Assembly: GCF_052065695.1 (NCBI RefSeq)
Contig: NZ_JBQHTM010000004.1
Span: forward strand, 50,339-114,338
Length of the DNA: 64,000 bases
Source of the DNA: Intestinimonas sp052065695
GTDB lineage: Bacteria; Bacillota; Clostridia; Oscillospirales; Oscillospiraceae
Reading direction: 5' to 3'
Positions 33,449 through 41,336 of the stretch are shown piece by piece (position 1 is the stretch's first letter; each line of letters opens with the position of its first letter). The notes under the pieces were generated by a model. The model searched no databases. It was given only the letters and a program-made list of their open reading frames with translations, and was not told the origin of the DNA. A program made the position numbers and the translations under genes.

Positions 33449-33866
33449 CCTTCCCCTGGGGGTCTGACTGTCCGGTGGACAGTCAGAAGAAATGACTTCT
33501 TCCTTAGCCCGTGGTGGCATTTGCGAAGCAAATGACGGATGAGGGGGAGCCTTGCGGCGTGGTATTACGTCTCTTTTCCTTTTCTTTCTGTTACGTGAAA
33601 GGACGGGGGAGACGGTTCAAAACCCGTTTCTTTTTCCCTGCTGGAAAAAGAACGGTTTTTGGAATCCAAAGAAAAAGGGGCTCCAAAGGGGTTAAGTGGT
33701 CCCAAATAGGAATCCGGCGGCCCGGCTTTACGCCCCCATAAAGCACCAGCCCCGTCTACGGTAGACTACCTCGGTGGAACAGGGATAACCTGTGGTCCTA
33801 TCCCACATTTTTTCGCCGCCTGCGTGGGTGGGTGTCGGGACGTGGTGGCGCTGCCTGGGATTACCG
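33449..33866 (+). repeat. large intergenic repeat (LIR) copy 1, long form, plus
   Basis: Long form, in order: a perfect palindrome with arms CTGACTGTCC / GGACAGTCAG (33464-33486); a GAAG...CTTC hairpin; an AAAACC(C)GTT(T)CTTTTTCC hairpin with loop CTGCT closing to GGTTTT; TTTGGAATCCAAA; a CC...GG hairpin; GGAATCCGGCGGCC; a GTCTAC/GTAGAC dyad; and ATCCCACATTTTTTCGCCG ending near CTGCCTGG. There is no credible gene: apparent reading frames shift between copies. It lies between ftsH and the DUF134 gene. Confidence 0.9.
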
Positions 33867-33928
33867 TTGCTTCGGCGTGGAATAAATTGTTGGGCGGTCC
33901 TTTTCCCTGTGTTCATGCGGGTTTGCGG

Positions 33929-33972
33929 AGTTATCCACATTTTCCACAACTTTTCCACACCTGTGGATAAGT
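33929..33972. promoter_or_regulatory. cluster of four DnaA boxes
   Basis: TTATCCACA (33931-33939, perfect), TTTTCCACA (33940-33948 and 33951-33959) and TGTGGATAA (33962-33970, perfect in reverse) within 40 bases. It lies 8.4 kb from dnaA, just upstream of the DUF134 promoter. Confidence 0.8.
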
Positions 33973-33984
33973 TGCACTTTATTC

Positions 33985-34037
33985 TTGACATATGCCAAAA
34001 ACGGAGTATACTCTAGTTACTGGCATATACCAAAAAC
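33985..34037 (+). promoter_or_regulatory. promoter and direct-repeat operator of the DUF134-NifX pair
   Basis: -35 TTGACA (33985-33990), 16-base spacer, -10 TATACT (34007-34012). Two near-identical direct repeats, ACATATGCCAAAAAC (33988-34002) and GCATATACCAAAAAC (34023-34037), lie 35 bases apart on either side of the -10. They are candidate sites for autoregulation by the DUF134 protein. Confidence 0.65.
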
Positions 34038-34055
34038 CTGAGAGGAGGCGGCTCC

Positions 34056-34430
34056 ATGCCCAGACCCTGCAAACGGCGGCGGGTGTGTGCCCTGCCGGAG
34101 CGGCAGTGTTTCCGCTCGGCGGAGGGCGGGCCGGGCCAAAGCCCCATCCGCCTGACGGTGGACGAGTTCGAGACCATCCGGCTCATGGACCAGGAGGGGC
34201 TCAGTCAGGCCGAGTGCGCCCGGCAGATGGAGGTCTCCCGGGCCACGGTCCAGGCCATCTACGGCGCCGCCCGGACCAAGGTGGCCCAGTTCCTGGTCCG
34301 GGGCGGGGAGCTTACCATCGGCGGCGGGGCGTTTGCCCTCTGCCCCGGCGGCAACCAGGGCTGCCCACACTGCCACAGGCATTGTCATAAAGGAGGAAAC
34401 AGCCATGAAAAAGATCGCGGTGACCTATGA
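34056..34430 (+). CDS. DUF134 family helix-turn-helix protein
   Basis: 124 residues. MPRPCKRRRV opens the family signature, followed by LTVDEFETIRLMDQEGLSQAECARQMEVSRATVQAIYGAARTKVAQFLVRGGELTIGGG, a sigma-70-region-4-like helix-turn-helix. The C-terminus has CPGGNQGCPHCHRHCH, a Cys/His cluster that may bind metal or an Fe-S centre. DUF134 genes often sit beside NifX/NifB-like genes, as here (26-base overlap with the next gene). It probably regulates its neighbour. Confidence 0.9.
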   Translation: MPRPCKRRRVCALPERQCFRSAEGGPGQSPIRLTVDEFETIRLMDQEGLSQAECARQMEVSRATVQAIYGAARTKVAQFLVRGGELTIGGGAFALCPGGNQGCPHCHRHCHKGGNSHEKDRGDL

Positions 34431-34821
34431 GAACGGCCAGGTGTTCCAGCACTTCGGCCACACGGAGAAGTTCAAGGTGTACACGGTGGAGGACGGAGCC
34501 GTAAAGTCAGCGGCCATCCTCAGCGCCAACGGCAGCGGCCACGGCGCCCTGGCGGGACTGCTCTCTAGCAGCGGCGTGGACACCCTCATCTGCGGCGGCA
34601 TCGGCGGCGGCGCCCGCGCCGCCCTGGACCAGGCGGGCATCCAGCTCTACGGCGGCGTGTCCGGCGACGCCGATCAGGCGGTGGCCGACCTGCTCTCCGG
34701 CAAGCTGGCCTTTGACCCGGCGGCGGAGTGCCACCACCACGACGAGCACCACGGCCACGACTGCGGCGGTCACCACGACCACCACTGCGGCGGCCACGGC
34801 CACGCCTGTGGGGAGCACTAA
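34405..34821 (+). CDS. NifX/NifB-type (dinitrogenase cofactor-like) metal-binding protein with His-rich tail
   Basis: 138 residues from the ATG at 34405 (AGGAGG 7 bases upstream). KIAVTYENGQVFQHFGHTEKFKVYTVEDG and VDTLICGGIGGGARAALDQAGIQLYGGVSGDADQAVADLLSG match the NifX-like RNase H-fold family that carries Fe-S or Fe-Mo precursors; in non-diazotrophs such as this appears to be, the role is Fe-S handling or storage. The tail (about 105-138) has more than ten His and four Cys, a likely metal sink. A terminator follows. Confidence 0.9.
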   Translation: MKKIAVTYENGQVFQHFGHTEKFKVYTVEDGAVKSAAILSANGSGHGALAGLLSSSGVDTLICGGIGGGARAALDQAGIQLYGGVSGDADQAVADLLSGKLAFDPAAECHHHDEHHGHDCGGHHDHHCGGHGHACGEH

Positions 34822-34829
34822 AACAGAAC

Positions 34830-34861
34830 CAAACCCCCGTCCTCACGGACGGGGGTTTTTC
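34830..34861 (+). terminator. terminator after the NifX-like gene
   Basis: Stem AACCCCCGTCC / GGACGGGGGTT, T5. Confidence 0.93.
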
Positions 34862-34957
34862 ATGTTCCGGATGAGTTCAAAAACCTTCCCCCCTGTGGGG
34901 TTAAGGTTTTATAGGGTGTATCCATAGGCGAATCAAACCACCCCGCGCCGCAGCAAC

Positions 34958-35205
34958 GGAAATACCAGGCAGCGTCACCACGCCCCGACACCCACCCGCG
35001 CAGGCGGCGAAAAAATGTTGGATAGGACCACGGCTTTTCCCTGTTCCGCCGGCGGAGTCACCTGTGGACGGTGCCGGTCCTCAACGGGGGCGTAAAGACG
35101 GGCCGCCGGATTCCTATTTGGAGCCACTCAACCCGCACGGGAGCCCCTTTTTCTTTGGATTCCAAAAACCGTTCTTTTTCCAGCAGGGAAAAAGAAACGG
35201 GTTTT
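34958..35205 (-). repeat. LIR copy 2, core form, minus
   Basis: Complete 250-base core in reverse, from CAGGCAGCGTCACCACG to the AAAACC hairpin. It lies between convergent NifX-like and ricT genes. Confidence 0.9.
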
Positions 35206-35274
35206 GTCGTCCTCGCAAAGTCCGTACCGTTCAAAACGCCCTGGCGGGCATTTCTCACTCCACTCCCTTGCTCG

Positions 35275-35370
35275 TCCTCTCCCCACGCGACCCGCTGCGC
35301 TGGGCTCGCGCGGGGGCCCCGTTTCTGCATGTGGTTTGGCGCGTCGAGTCGTCGCGCCCCACGACAATGA
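35275..35370. repeat. two short dispersed repeats beside LIR copy 2
   Basis: 35278-35318 matches 9808-9860 in reverse (CGCGACCCGCTGCGCTGGGC core). 35329-35368 is a GTGGTTTGGCGCG...CGCGCCCCAC hairpin repeat also seen at 43799, 58187 (reverse) and 63490. No gene lies between 34862 and 35578. Confidence 0.7.
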
Positions 35371-35455
35371 GCACCCTGACGGAGGCATAAACCACACTTC
35401 AAGTCCCTCCTCATCCGGCGGCTTACGCCGCCACCTTCCCCCCAGGGAAGGCTTT

Positions 35456-35479
35456 CGGGCGGATGCTATCCGGCCCTAC
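35456..35479. repeat. short palindromic repeat (GGGCGGAT type)
   Basis: Same family as 9724, one base degraded. Confidence 0.65.
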
Positions 35480-35506
35480 AATGGATATAAGCCAACCCTG
35501 TGACCA

Positions 35507-35545
35507 CAAAAAGCGCCCGTCCGGCATCGCCGGACGGGCGCTCTG
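35507..35545 (-). terminator. terminator after ricT
   Basis: Stem GCGCCCGTCCGGC / GCCGGACGGGCGC then T5 on the minus strand. Confidence 0.93.
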
Positions 35546-35578
35546 TCATACCTTTTATTCCGCCGCAGGGGGCTTGGG

Positions 35579-36895
35579 CTACTGTCCGCCGCCGGAGGGC
35601 CGACGGCGACGCCGGTTCCGATTGCGGTTGCCGGAAGGCTTCTTCTCGCCGCCCTCACCGCCCTCCTTGGGGGGCTGGTTCTGGGCCGCCTGCTGCTGGG
35701 GAGCGGCCTGCTGAGGCTTGTCTCCCCTGCCCTTGCCGGGCCGGTTGGAGCGGCCCTCGCCCTGGGGCTTGTCCCCGCGGGGCGGCTGCTCCTTCTTCTT
35801 CTCGGGCGCGGCCTCCTGGCTCTGGGGCTTGCCCTCGCCGCCGCTCCGACGCCGCCGGGAGCCGCCCCGGCTGCGGCTCCCACGCTCTGTGGGGGCCATC
35901 TTCTTCTCCCGGGTGGGCTGGGCGCTTTCCTCCGCCGCCTGGAACACCCGCTCCAGGGCCTCGGTGAGGGCGCTGCGCTCCGGCGCGGGACGCTCCCAAA
36001 CACCCTCCTCACGGGGAGGCACATAGCGCAGCTTGGCCAGCTCCTCCGGGGGCGGCGCCACATAGTCCTCGGGCCGCTTGCCCTTGCCGTTGCGGACCAC
36101 ACAGATCTCGCAGTTGCGGTAGCACTTGGGGGTCTCCGGGGCATCGTCCAGCCGCACCTTCACCTGCTCCTTCAGCAGGTTCACCTGGCACACGGTGCCC
36201 ACCCCGTCGGGGGTCTCCACGAAGGACTCCTGCTTGGGCATCCGCTTCACGGCGTCCTCATAGGCCTCCTGCTCATACTTCAGGCAGCACATGAGCCGCC
36301 CGCAGGTGCCCGAGATCTTGGTGGGGTTGAGGGACAGGTTCTGGGTCTTGGCCATCTTGATAGACACGGGCTGGAACTCGTCCAGGAAGCCGGAGCAGCA
36401 GAAGGGCCGGCCGCAGATACCCAGGCCGCCCAGCATCTTGGCCTCGTCCCGGACGCCGATCTGCCGCAGCTCGATGCGGGTGTGGAACACGCCGGCCAGG
36501 TCCTTGACCAGGGCCCGGAAGTCCACCCGGCCCTCGGCGGTGAAGAAGAAGAGGATCTTGTTCCCCTCGAAGTTGTACTCCACCTCCACCAGCTTCATCT
36601 CCAGGCCATGCTGGGCAATCTTCTCCTGGCAGATGCGGAAGGCCTTGGCCTCCTTCTCCCGGTTCTTGGCCACCACCTTCTCGTCCTCGGGGGTGGCCAC
36701 CCGGAGCATGGGCCGCAGGGGGGGCACCACGGACTCGTCGGGCACCATGGTGTTGCCCTGGACGCACTCGCCGTACTCCACCCCCCGGGCGGTCTCGATG
36801 ATGACCCCCTGGCCGGGCTCCACCTGGACGCCCTGGGGGTCGAAATAGTATTGTTTTCCGCCGCTTTTGAAGCGGACGCCGATGATCTCAGTCAT
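35579..36895 (-). CDS. ricT: PSP1-domain protein RicT/YaaT with Arg/Gly-rich tail
   Basis: 438 residues from the ATG at 36895 (GAGG 7 bases upstream). Residues 1-270 are the RicT core: VGVRFKSGGKQYYFDP-like start, CGRPFCCSGF and CGRLMCCLKYE cysteine motifs that help bind Fe-S clusters with RicA and RicF in Bacillus, where the complex governs RNase Y maturation, competence and sporulation. The C-terminal 130 residues are Arg/Gly/Lys/Gln-rich and disordered (repeated RSRGGSRRRR and RNRNRRRRR), absent from Bacillus YaaT, and suggest direct RNA binding. It is the last gene of darA-holB-ricT. Confidence 0.92.
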   Translation of the reverse strand: MTEIIGVRFKSGGKQYYFDPQGVQVEPGQGVIIETARGVEYGECVQGNTMVPDESVVPPLRPMLRVATPEDEKVVAKNREKEAKAFRICQEKIAQHGLEMKLVEVEYNFEGNKILFFFTAEGRVDFRALVKDLAGVFHTRIELRQIGVRDEAKMLGGLGICGRPFCCSGFLDEFQPVSIKMAKTQNLSLNPTKISGTCGRLMCCLKYEQEAYEDAVKRMPKQESFVETPDGVGTVCQVNLLKEQVKVRLDDAPETPKCYRNCEICVVRNGKGKRPEDYVAPPPEELAKLRYVPPREEGVWERPAPERSALTEALERVFQAAEESAQPTREKKMAPTERGSRSRGGSRRRRSGGEGKPQSQEAAPEKKKEQPPRGDKPQGEGRSNRPGKGRGDKPQQAAPQQQAAQNQPPKEGGEGGEKKPSGNRNRNRRRRRPSGGGQ

Positions 36896-36917
36896 GGGGA
36901 TACCTCGTATCTCTGAT

Positions 36918-37829
36918 TTAAAAAGAGCCGGCGCACAGCCAGCCCGCCACATGCCCCGCGCCCACATGGAAGTCCAGGCTCCGGCGGATCTCCTCCAGGC
37001 GGCCGACGAGGGCCAGGGCACGCCGGGTGTCCCGGTACCGGCCCATACCGGCGCGCAGCACCTCCACACCCTCCTCCAGGAGAGCGCACAGGTCGTCCCG
37101 CTCCCACTTCTCCAGGCCCACGCAGAACTCCAGGGCGGAGCGCTCCGGGCCGTCCAGCAGCAGCTTCACCATCTGACCGGCGGCCTCCTGGACCTCACGG
37201 GTCCGGCCGCCGGAGCCCTCCAGCAGGGTGATGCCCCGGCCGATGAGCCCCTCGCACCGGCGGGCGGCGTCGGCGACCTCCTGGGCGGGGCGGTCGGGGA
37301 AGCGGGCGGAGAGCACCGCCCGGGCCTCGGCCTCGGTGACGGGAGCCAGGGTCAGCAGCTCGCACCGGGAGCGCACCGTGGGCAGGATGGCCCCGGCGTT
37401 TTCGGCCAGCAGCAGGAAGGCGGCATAGGGCGGGCCCTCCTCCAGCAGCTTTAAAAGGGCGTTCTGGGCGCTCTGGTTCATGGTGTGGGCGTTGGGGAGC
37501 AGGTACACCTTCCGTGGGGCCTCGTTGGGCCGGATATAGGCGTCGGAGCGCAGGGCGCGGACCATGGCCACATTGATGTCCTTGCCTTCCTCCCCCACGG
37601 TGATGACGTCGGGGTGGATGCCTGCGGCGGCCTTCCGGCAGTCGGGGCAGGCGCCGCAGGGGGTCTCCCCCTTCCCGGAGCACACCAGGGCCCGGGCCAG
37701 AAGCCCGGCCAGGGTGTGCTTGCCGCTGCCGGCGGGACCGGCGATGATATAGGCGTGGGAGAGCCCCCGTCCGGCGGAGAGCCGGTGCTTTGCCTGGGGG
37801 TTGCCCGCCAGGACCTCCAGTCCCCGCAT
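36918..37829 (-). CDS. holB: DNA polymerase III delta' subunit
   Basis: 303 residues. AAA+ clamp-loader fold: Walker A GPAGSGKHT (about 31-39), the zinc module CGACPDC, sensor-like NALLKLLEEGPPYAAFLLLAEN and LPTVRSRC (the SRC motif of clamp loaders). Delta' loads the DnaN clamp. Its start overlaps the darA stop (ATGA), and it precedes ricT, as in the Bacillus yaaQ-yaaR-holB-yaaT order. Confidence 0.93.
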   Translation of the reverse strand: MRGLEVLAGNPQAKHRLSAGRGLSHAYIIAGPAGSGKHTLAGLLARALVCSGKGETPCGACPDCRKAAAGIHPDVITVGEEGKDINVAMVRALRSDAYIRPNEAPRKVYLLPNAHTMNQSAQNALLKLLEEGPPYAAFLLLAENAGAILPTVRSRCELLTLAPVTEAEARAVLSARFPDRPAQEVADAARRCEGLIGRGITLLEGSGGRTREVQEAAGQMVKLLLDGPERSALEFCVGLEKWERDDLCALLEEGVEVLRAGMGRYRDTRRALALVGRLEEIRRSLDFHVGAGHVAGWLCAGSF

Positions 37830-38152
37830 CAGGCCCGCTCGAAGCGCTCGATGTCCACCACGAAGATGGTGGCGCCGCCTACGGTGACCTCCACGGGCAT
37901 GGAGGGATAGTATCCGTAGCTCATCTCGGTGGTGGTGGGGATCATCTGCTTGCGGGAATGGGAGTGCTCCTTGATGATGTCGATGACGGCCTGGACCTTC
38001 TCCTCGTCCACGCCCACCAGGATGGTGACGTTGCCCGCCATGAGGAAGCCGCCGGTGGTGGCCAGCTTGGTGGAGGAGAAGCCCTTCTTGGTCAGGGCGT
38101 GGGTGACGGCATTGGCGTCGTCAAAGTTGATAATGGCAAGGATCAGTTTCAT
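37829..38152 (-). CDS. darA: cyclic-di-AMP receptor DarA (PII-like)
   Basis: 107 residues, full length. MKLILAIINFDDANAVTHALTKKGFSSTKLATTGGFLMAGNVTILVGVDEEKV is the PII-like fold of DarA/YaaQ, with the TTGGF loop that contacts c-di-AMP. It senses the second messenger that controls potassium and wall homeostasis; its downstream partner is unknown. AAGGAGGG lies 6 bases before the ATG. A -10 TATAAT is at 38224-38229 on the minus strand with a weak -35. Confidence 0.95.
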   Translation of the reverse strand: MKLILAIINFDDANAVTHALTKKGFSSTKLATTGGFLMAGNVTILVGVDEEKVQAVIDIIKEHSHSRKQMIPTTTEMSYGYYPSMPVEVTVGGATIFVVDIERFERA

Positions 38153-38336
38153 GGTAATCCCTCCTTGATGCAGACAGAGCCCCTTCCGGGGCGGGTAAAA
38201 ATCACTTCAGGTTATTCTATTTCATTATACCCCATTTGCTTCAAATAGGAAAGAAGTTTTTTCTTCGCTCGAAAGGGGATGAGGGCCCGGATAGGGCATC
38301 ATTACTCTGGTCGTGGGCGGATACATGCACGCAAAG

Positions 38337-38757
38337 GCCTTCCCCTGGGGGTCTGACTGTCCGGTGGACAGTCAGAAGAAATCACTTCTTCCTTGACCCG
38401 TGGTGCCCCAGTGCGCACACTGGGGCGAATGAGGGGGAGCTTTGCGGTGTGGTTTTACATCTCGTTTCCTTGTCTTTCTGCTACGTAAAAGGACGAGGGA
38501 TACGGTTCAAAACCCGTTTCTTTTTCCCTGCTGGAAAAAGAACGGTTTTTGGAATCCAAAGAAAAAGGGGCTCCCGTGTGGGTTAAGTGGTCCCAAATAG
38601 GAATCCGGCGGCCCGGCTTTACGCCCCCATAGAGGTCCAGCCCCGTCTACGGTAGACTACCTCGGTGGAACAGGGACAAGTCGTGGTCCTATCCCACATT
38701 TTTTCGCCGCCTGCGTGAGTGGGAATCGCGGCGTGGTGGCGCTGCCTGGTATTACCT
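38337..38757 (+). repeat. LIR copy 3, long form, plus
   Basis: Same order as copy 1, including the CTGACTGTCC palindrome (38353-38375). It lies between the darA start and the jag terminator. The GTCTAC/GTAGAC dyad is intact. Confidence 0.9.
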
Positions 38758-38779
38758 TTGCTGAGACATGGGGGCGATT

Positions 38780-38805
38780 GCGGGCGGCGGATCGCATCCG
38801 CCCGC
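38780..38805. repeat. short palindromic repeat (GCGGGCGG type)
   Basis: GCGGGCGGCGGAT / ATCCGCCCGC beside LIR copy 3. Confidence 0.65.
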
Positions 38806-38811
38806 AAAACG

Positions 38812-38842
38812 AAAAACCCCCGTCCTGACGGACGGGGGTTTG
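38812..38842 (-). terminator. terminator after jag
   Basis: Stem AACCCCCGTCC / GGACGGGGGTT then T5 on the minus strand; nearly the same sequence as the terminator at 34830. Confidence 0.92.
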
Positions 38843-38854
38843 GGCAGGTGGGAT

Positions 38855-39628
38855 TCAGTTCCGGTGCTCGCCCTTGGAATAGGCCACGATGGTGCGGCGG
38901 TTGGGCTCGGTGCCGGTGGAGTAGGTGGTCACGTCGGGGTAGTCCTGGAGGGCAGTGTGGATCACATGGCGCTCGTAGGCGTTCATGGGCTCCAGGGTGA
39001 CGTTCCGGCGGTACTTGACCACCTTCCCGGCCACCTTCCGGGCCAGGCGCTCCAGGGACTCCTCCCGCTTGGCACGGTAGCCCTCGGCGTCCACGTGGAT
39101 GCGGACCCGCTTGGACTGGCCCCGGTTGACGGAGTAGCTGGTGAGCTGCTGGATGGCGTCCAGGGTCTCGCCCCGACGGCCGATGAGGGCGCCCAGGTTC
39201 TCCCCTTCCAGGGTCACCTTGTAGCTGCCGTCCTCCCCCATGGTGATGCGGGGAGAGGCCGACACGCCCATGTGGGCCATGAGTCCGGTGAGGAAGATGG
39301 TGATGGCCTCGGTCCGGTCCCCGGCGGGGGCGGACTCGTTGGGCTGGGAAACAGGGGCGGCAGGGGCCTCCGCCTCCACAGGCTCCGCCTTGGGGGCCTC
39401 GGCTTTGGGCTCCTCCACCTTGGGCTCCTCGGCCTTGGGGGCGGGAGCGTCGGGCACCTCGTAGGACACCTTCACCTTGGCGGGGCTGCCGCCGATGCCC
39501 AGAAAGCCGCTCTTGGCCCGCTCCAGCACCTCCACGGAGACCTCGTCCCGGTCCAGGCCCAGCTTCCGGAGGGCGGCGTTGATGGCCTCCTCCTCGTTTT
39601 TACCCGTGGTCTCGATATACTGCAACAT
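38855..39628 (-). CDS. jag: Jag/KhpB RNA-binding protein
   Basis: 257 residues. Jag-N domain (about 1-55, with GFLGIGG), a Pro/Ala/Glu/Lys-rich linker (about 60-105), a KH domain (about 110-185, NLGALIGRRGETLDAIQ) and an R3H domain (about 195-255, RHVIHTALQDYPDVTTYSTGTEPNRRTIV). It binds RNA and is tied to cell-wall growth and division in streptococci. It lies 27 bases after yidC, as in most Firmicutes. Confidence 0.95.
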   Translation of the reverse strand: MLQYIETTGKNEEEAINAALRKLGLDRDEVSVEVLERAKSGFLGIGGSPAKVKVSYEVPDAPAPKAEEPKVEEPKAEAPKAEPVEAEAPAAPVSQPNESAPAGDRTEAITIFLTGLMAHMGVSASPRITMGEDGSYKVTLEGENLGALIGRRGETLDAIQQLTSYSVNRGQSKRVRIHVDAEGYRAKREESLERLARKVAGKVVKYRRNVTLEPMNAYERHVIHTALQDYPDVTTYSTGTEPNRRTIVAYSKGEHRN

Positions 39629-39655
39629 AGGTCTGATCGTCTCCTTATGTTGGGG

Positions 39656-41089
39656 TCATTCCTTATCCTTGTCTTGGGTCTCGGCGTTGATGGCCTCCAC
39701 CTCGGCGTCGATGCCGGCCCAGGGGTCCTGGACATCGGCGGCGTCGCCGGCATCGGCAGCGGCGCTCTCCACGGTCTCCGTGGTCTCGGCGGCGGAATCG
39801 GCGGCGGCGTTCTCCTCCAGGATCTCATTCACGATGAGCTCGTCGGCCACGCCCTCGGCGGCCACGGCCTGGAGGTGGTCGGACTTCTTCTCCAGCGCCT
39901 TCTCCACAGCGGTCTCGTCCACCGGGGCGCCGGGGTCCTTATAGGGGGTGGGTCCGTCGGGGCTGTACCGGTAGGGGTCGTAGGCCCGGCCGCGGGCGTA
40001 GGAGCGGATGCCCACGCGGCTCACGTCGATGACGGAGGCGTCGCTCTTCTTCTTTTCCTCGGCGGGCTTGGCCTTCTTCTTGCCTCTGTTGGCCTTGGCG
40101 TCGGCGATGGCCTGAGCCTTGCGCTCGGCGGCCTCCCGGCGGCGCTGCTTCTCCTCTTCCTTCTCCAGCCGCTCCTGCTCGGCACGGGCGGCGGCGGCGG
40201 CCTCGTAGTCCTTCTTCAGGATACGACCGGCCAGCAGCTCCTGGACCAGGGAGAGGACGTTGTTGGACACCCAGTAGATACTCATGGCGGCAGGCATGGA
40301 ATAACCCACCCACAGAGAGATCACCGGGGACATAATCATCATGGTCCGGCTGGTGGACTTGGCCTGCTCGTTCTCGGGCTGGTTCTTGTTGAGCTGGTTG
40401 GTCCGCATGGAGATGATGGAGAAGAGCAGACCGGTGCAGGCGGAGACGATGGGGATGAGGAAGGTGCCGATAGCGTTCCAGGTGATGGGTCCCGCCCAGA
40501 TCTTCCAGGTGGGGACGGTGGACAGGGCCAGTCCCAGGAAGGAGAAGTCCAGCTGCTTGAGGTTGTCGGCAAAGGCGGCAACGGCGGGGTTGGCCACCAC
40601 GGCGTCGAAGTTCTCAAAGAGCACGTTGGAGGCGATGAGCTGATAGTAGACACTCTTGGAGGGATCGATGGCGGTGGTGGCGTACTGGTTGAGCACGTCG
40701 ATGAGGGTGGTGATCTGGGTCTCATCCAGGCCCATCATATACTTCATGGGCTGGCGGATGATGGCGTACAGGGGCAGCAGGATGAAGATGGGGAGCAGGG
40801 ACCACAGGCAGCCGCCCATGGGGTTGACCTTCTCCTTTTCGTAGAGCTTTTGTATCTCCAGATTCTGTCTCTGCTTGTCGTTGGCGTACTTTCTCTGGAT
40901 CTGCTGCATCTTGCCCTGGAGCATGTTCATCTGGATCATGCTCTTTTTTCCCTTCAGAGAGAAGGGGAAGAGGATGAGCTTCACCACCACTGCAAAGAGA
41001 ATGAGGGCGAAGCCGTAGCTGCCGGTCAGGTCATAAAAGAACTGGAGCAGCCAGGAAAACGGCGTAAGAATGTAGTATGCAAAATCCAT
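39656..41089 (-). CDS. yidC: membrane protein insertase YidC
   Basis: 477 residues, longer than Gram-positive YidC (about 260-290). Membrane helices and the YidC core are clear (YGFALILFAVVVKLILFPFSLKGKKSMIQMNMLQGKMQQIQRKY; NPMGGCLWSLLPIFILLPLY; ISLWVGYSMPAAMSIYWVSNNVLSLVQELL). A roughly 100-residue insert occurs between the first and second helices. A charged C-terminal tail (about 310-477: Lys/Glu-rich, then acidic and Ala-rich) probably contacts the ribosome and is unusually long. It inserts proteins into the membrane with or without SecYEG. Confidence 0.95.
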   Translation of the reverse strand: MDFAYYILTPFSWLLQFFYDLTGSYGFALILFAVVVKLILFPFSLKGKKSMIQMNMLQGKMQQIQRKYANDKQRQNLEIQKLYEKEKVNPMGGCLWSLLPIFILLPLYAIIRQPMKYMMGLDETQITTLIDVLNQYATTAIDPSKSVYYQLIASNVLFENFDAVVANPAVAAFADNLKQLDFSFLGLALSTVPTWKIWAGPITWNAIGTFLIPIVSACTGLLFSIISMRTNQLNKNQPENEQAKSTSRTMMIMSPVISLWVGYSMPAAMSIYWVSNNVLSLVQELLAGRILKKDYEAAAAARAEQERLEKEEEKQRRREAAERKAQAIADAKANRGKKKAKPAEEKKKSDASVIDVSRVGIRSYARGRAYDPYRYSPDGPTPYKDPGAPVDETAVEKALEKKSDHLQAVAAEGVADELIVNEILEENAAADSAAETTETVESAAADAGDAADVQDPWAGIDAEVEAINAETQDKDKE

Positions 41090-41117
41090 TTGCTTGCCTC
41101 CACAGAAGATTCAGGCC

Positions 41118-41336
41118 CTAAGGCACCGGGTCGTATTCGATGCTCTTTTGCCTGTGGAACGGCTGGCACTTGAGGATGCGGCGCAGGGCCAGCCAGCCGC
41201 CCTTCCAGGCGCCGTATTTCTCCACCGCCTCCAGGGCGTAGGCCGAGCAGGTGGGGATGAAGCGGCAGCAGGGAGGTCGGGCGGGCGAGATGTGGACGCG
41301 GTAGAACCGGATAAGCGCCAGGAGCAGGGCTTTCAC
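41118..41336 (-). CDS. yidD: membrane protein insertion efficiency factor YidD
   Basis: 72 residues from a GTG that overlaps the rnpA stop (GTGA). The signature FYRVHISPARPPCCRFIPTCSAYALEAVEKYGAWKGGWLALRRILKCQPFH is complete. It assists YidC; its place between rnpA and yidC is universal. Confidence 0.96.
   Translation of the reverse strand: MKALLLALIRFYRVHISPARPPCCRFIPTCSAYALEAVEKYGAWKGGWLALRRILKCQPFHRQKSIEYDPVP

Noticed and set aside
33600..33740. Reading frames through the LIR copies (for example a Lys/Arg/Phe-rich peptide with GKRTVFGIQRKRG)
   Set aside because: The frames differ in start, end and phase between copies, lack ribosome sites, and follow from hairpin sequence; they are not genes.
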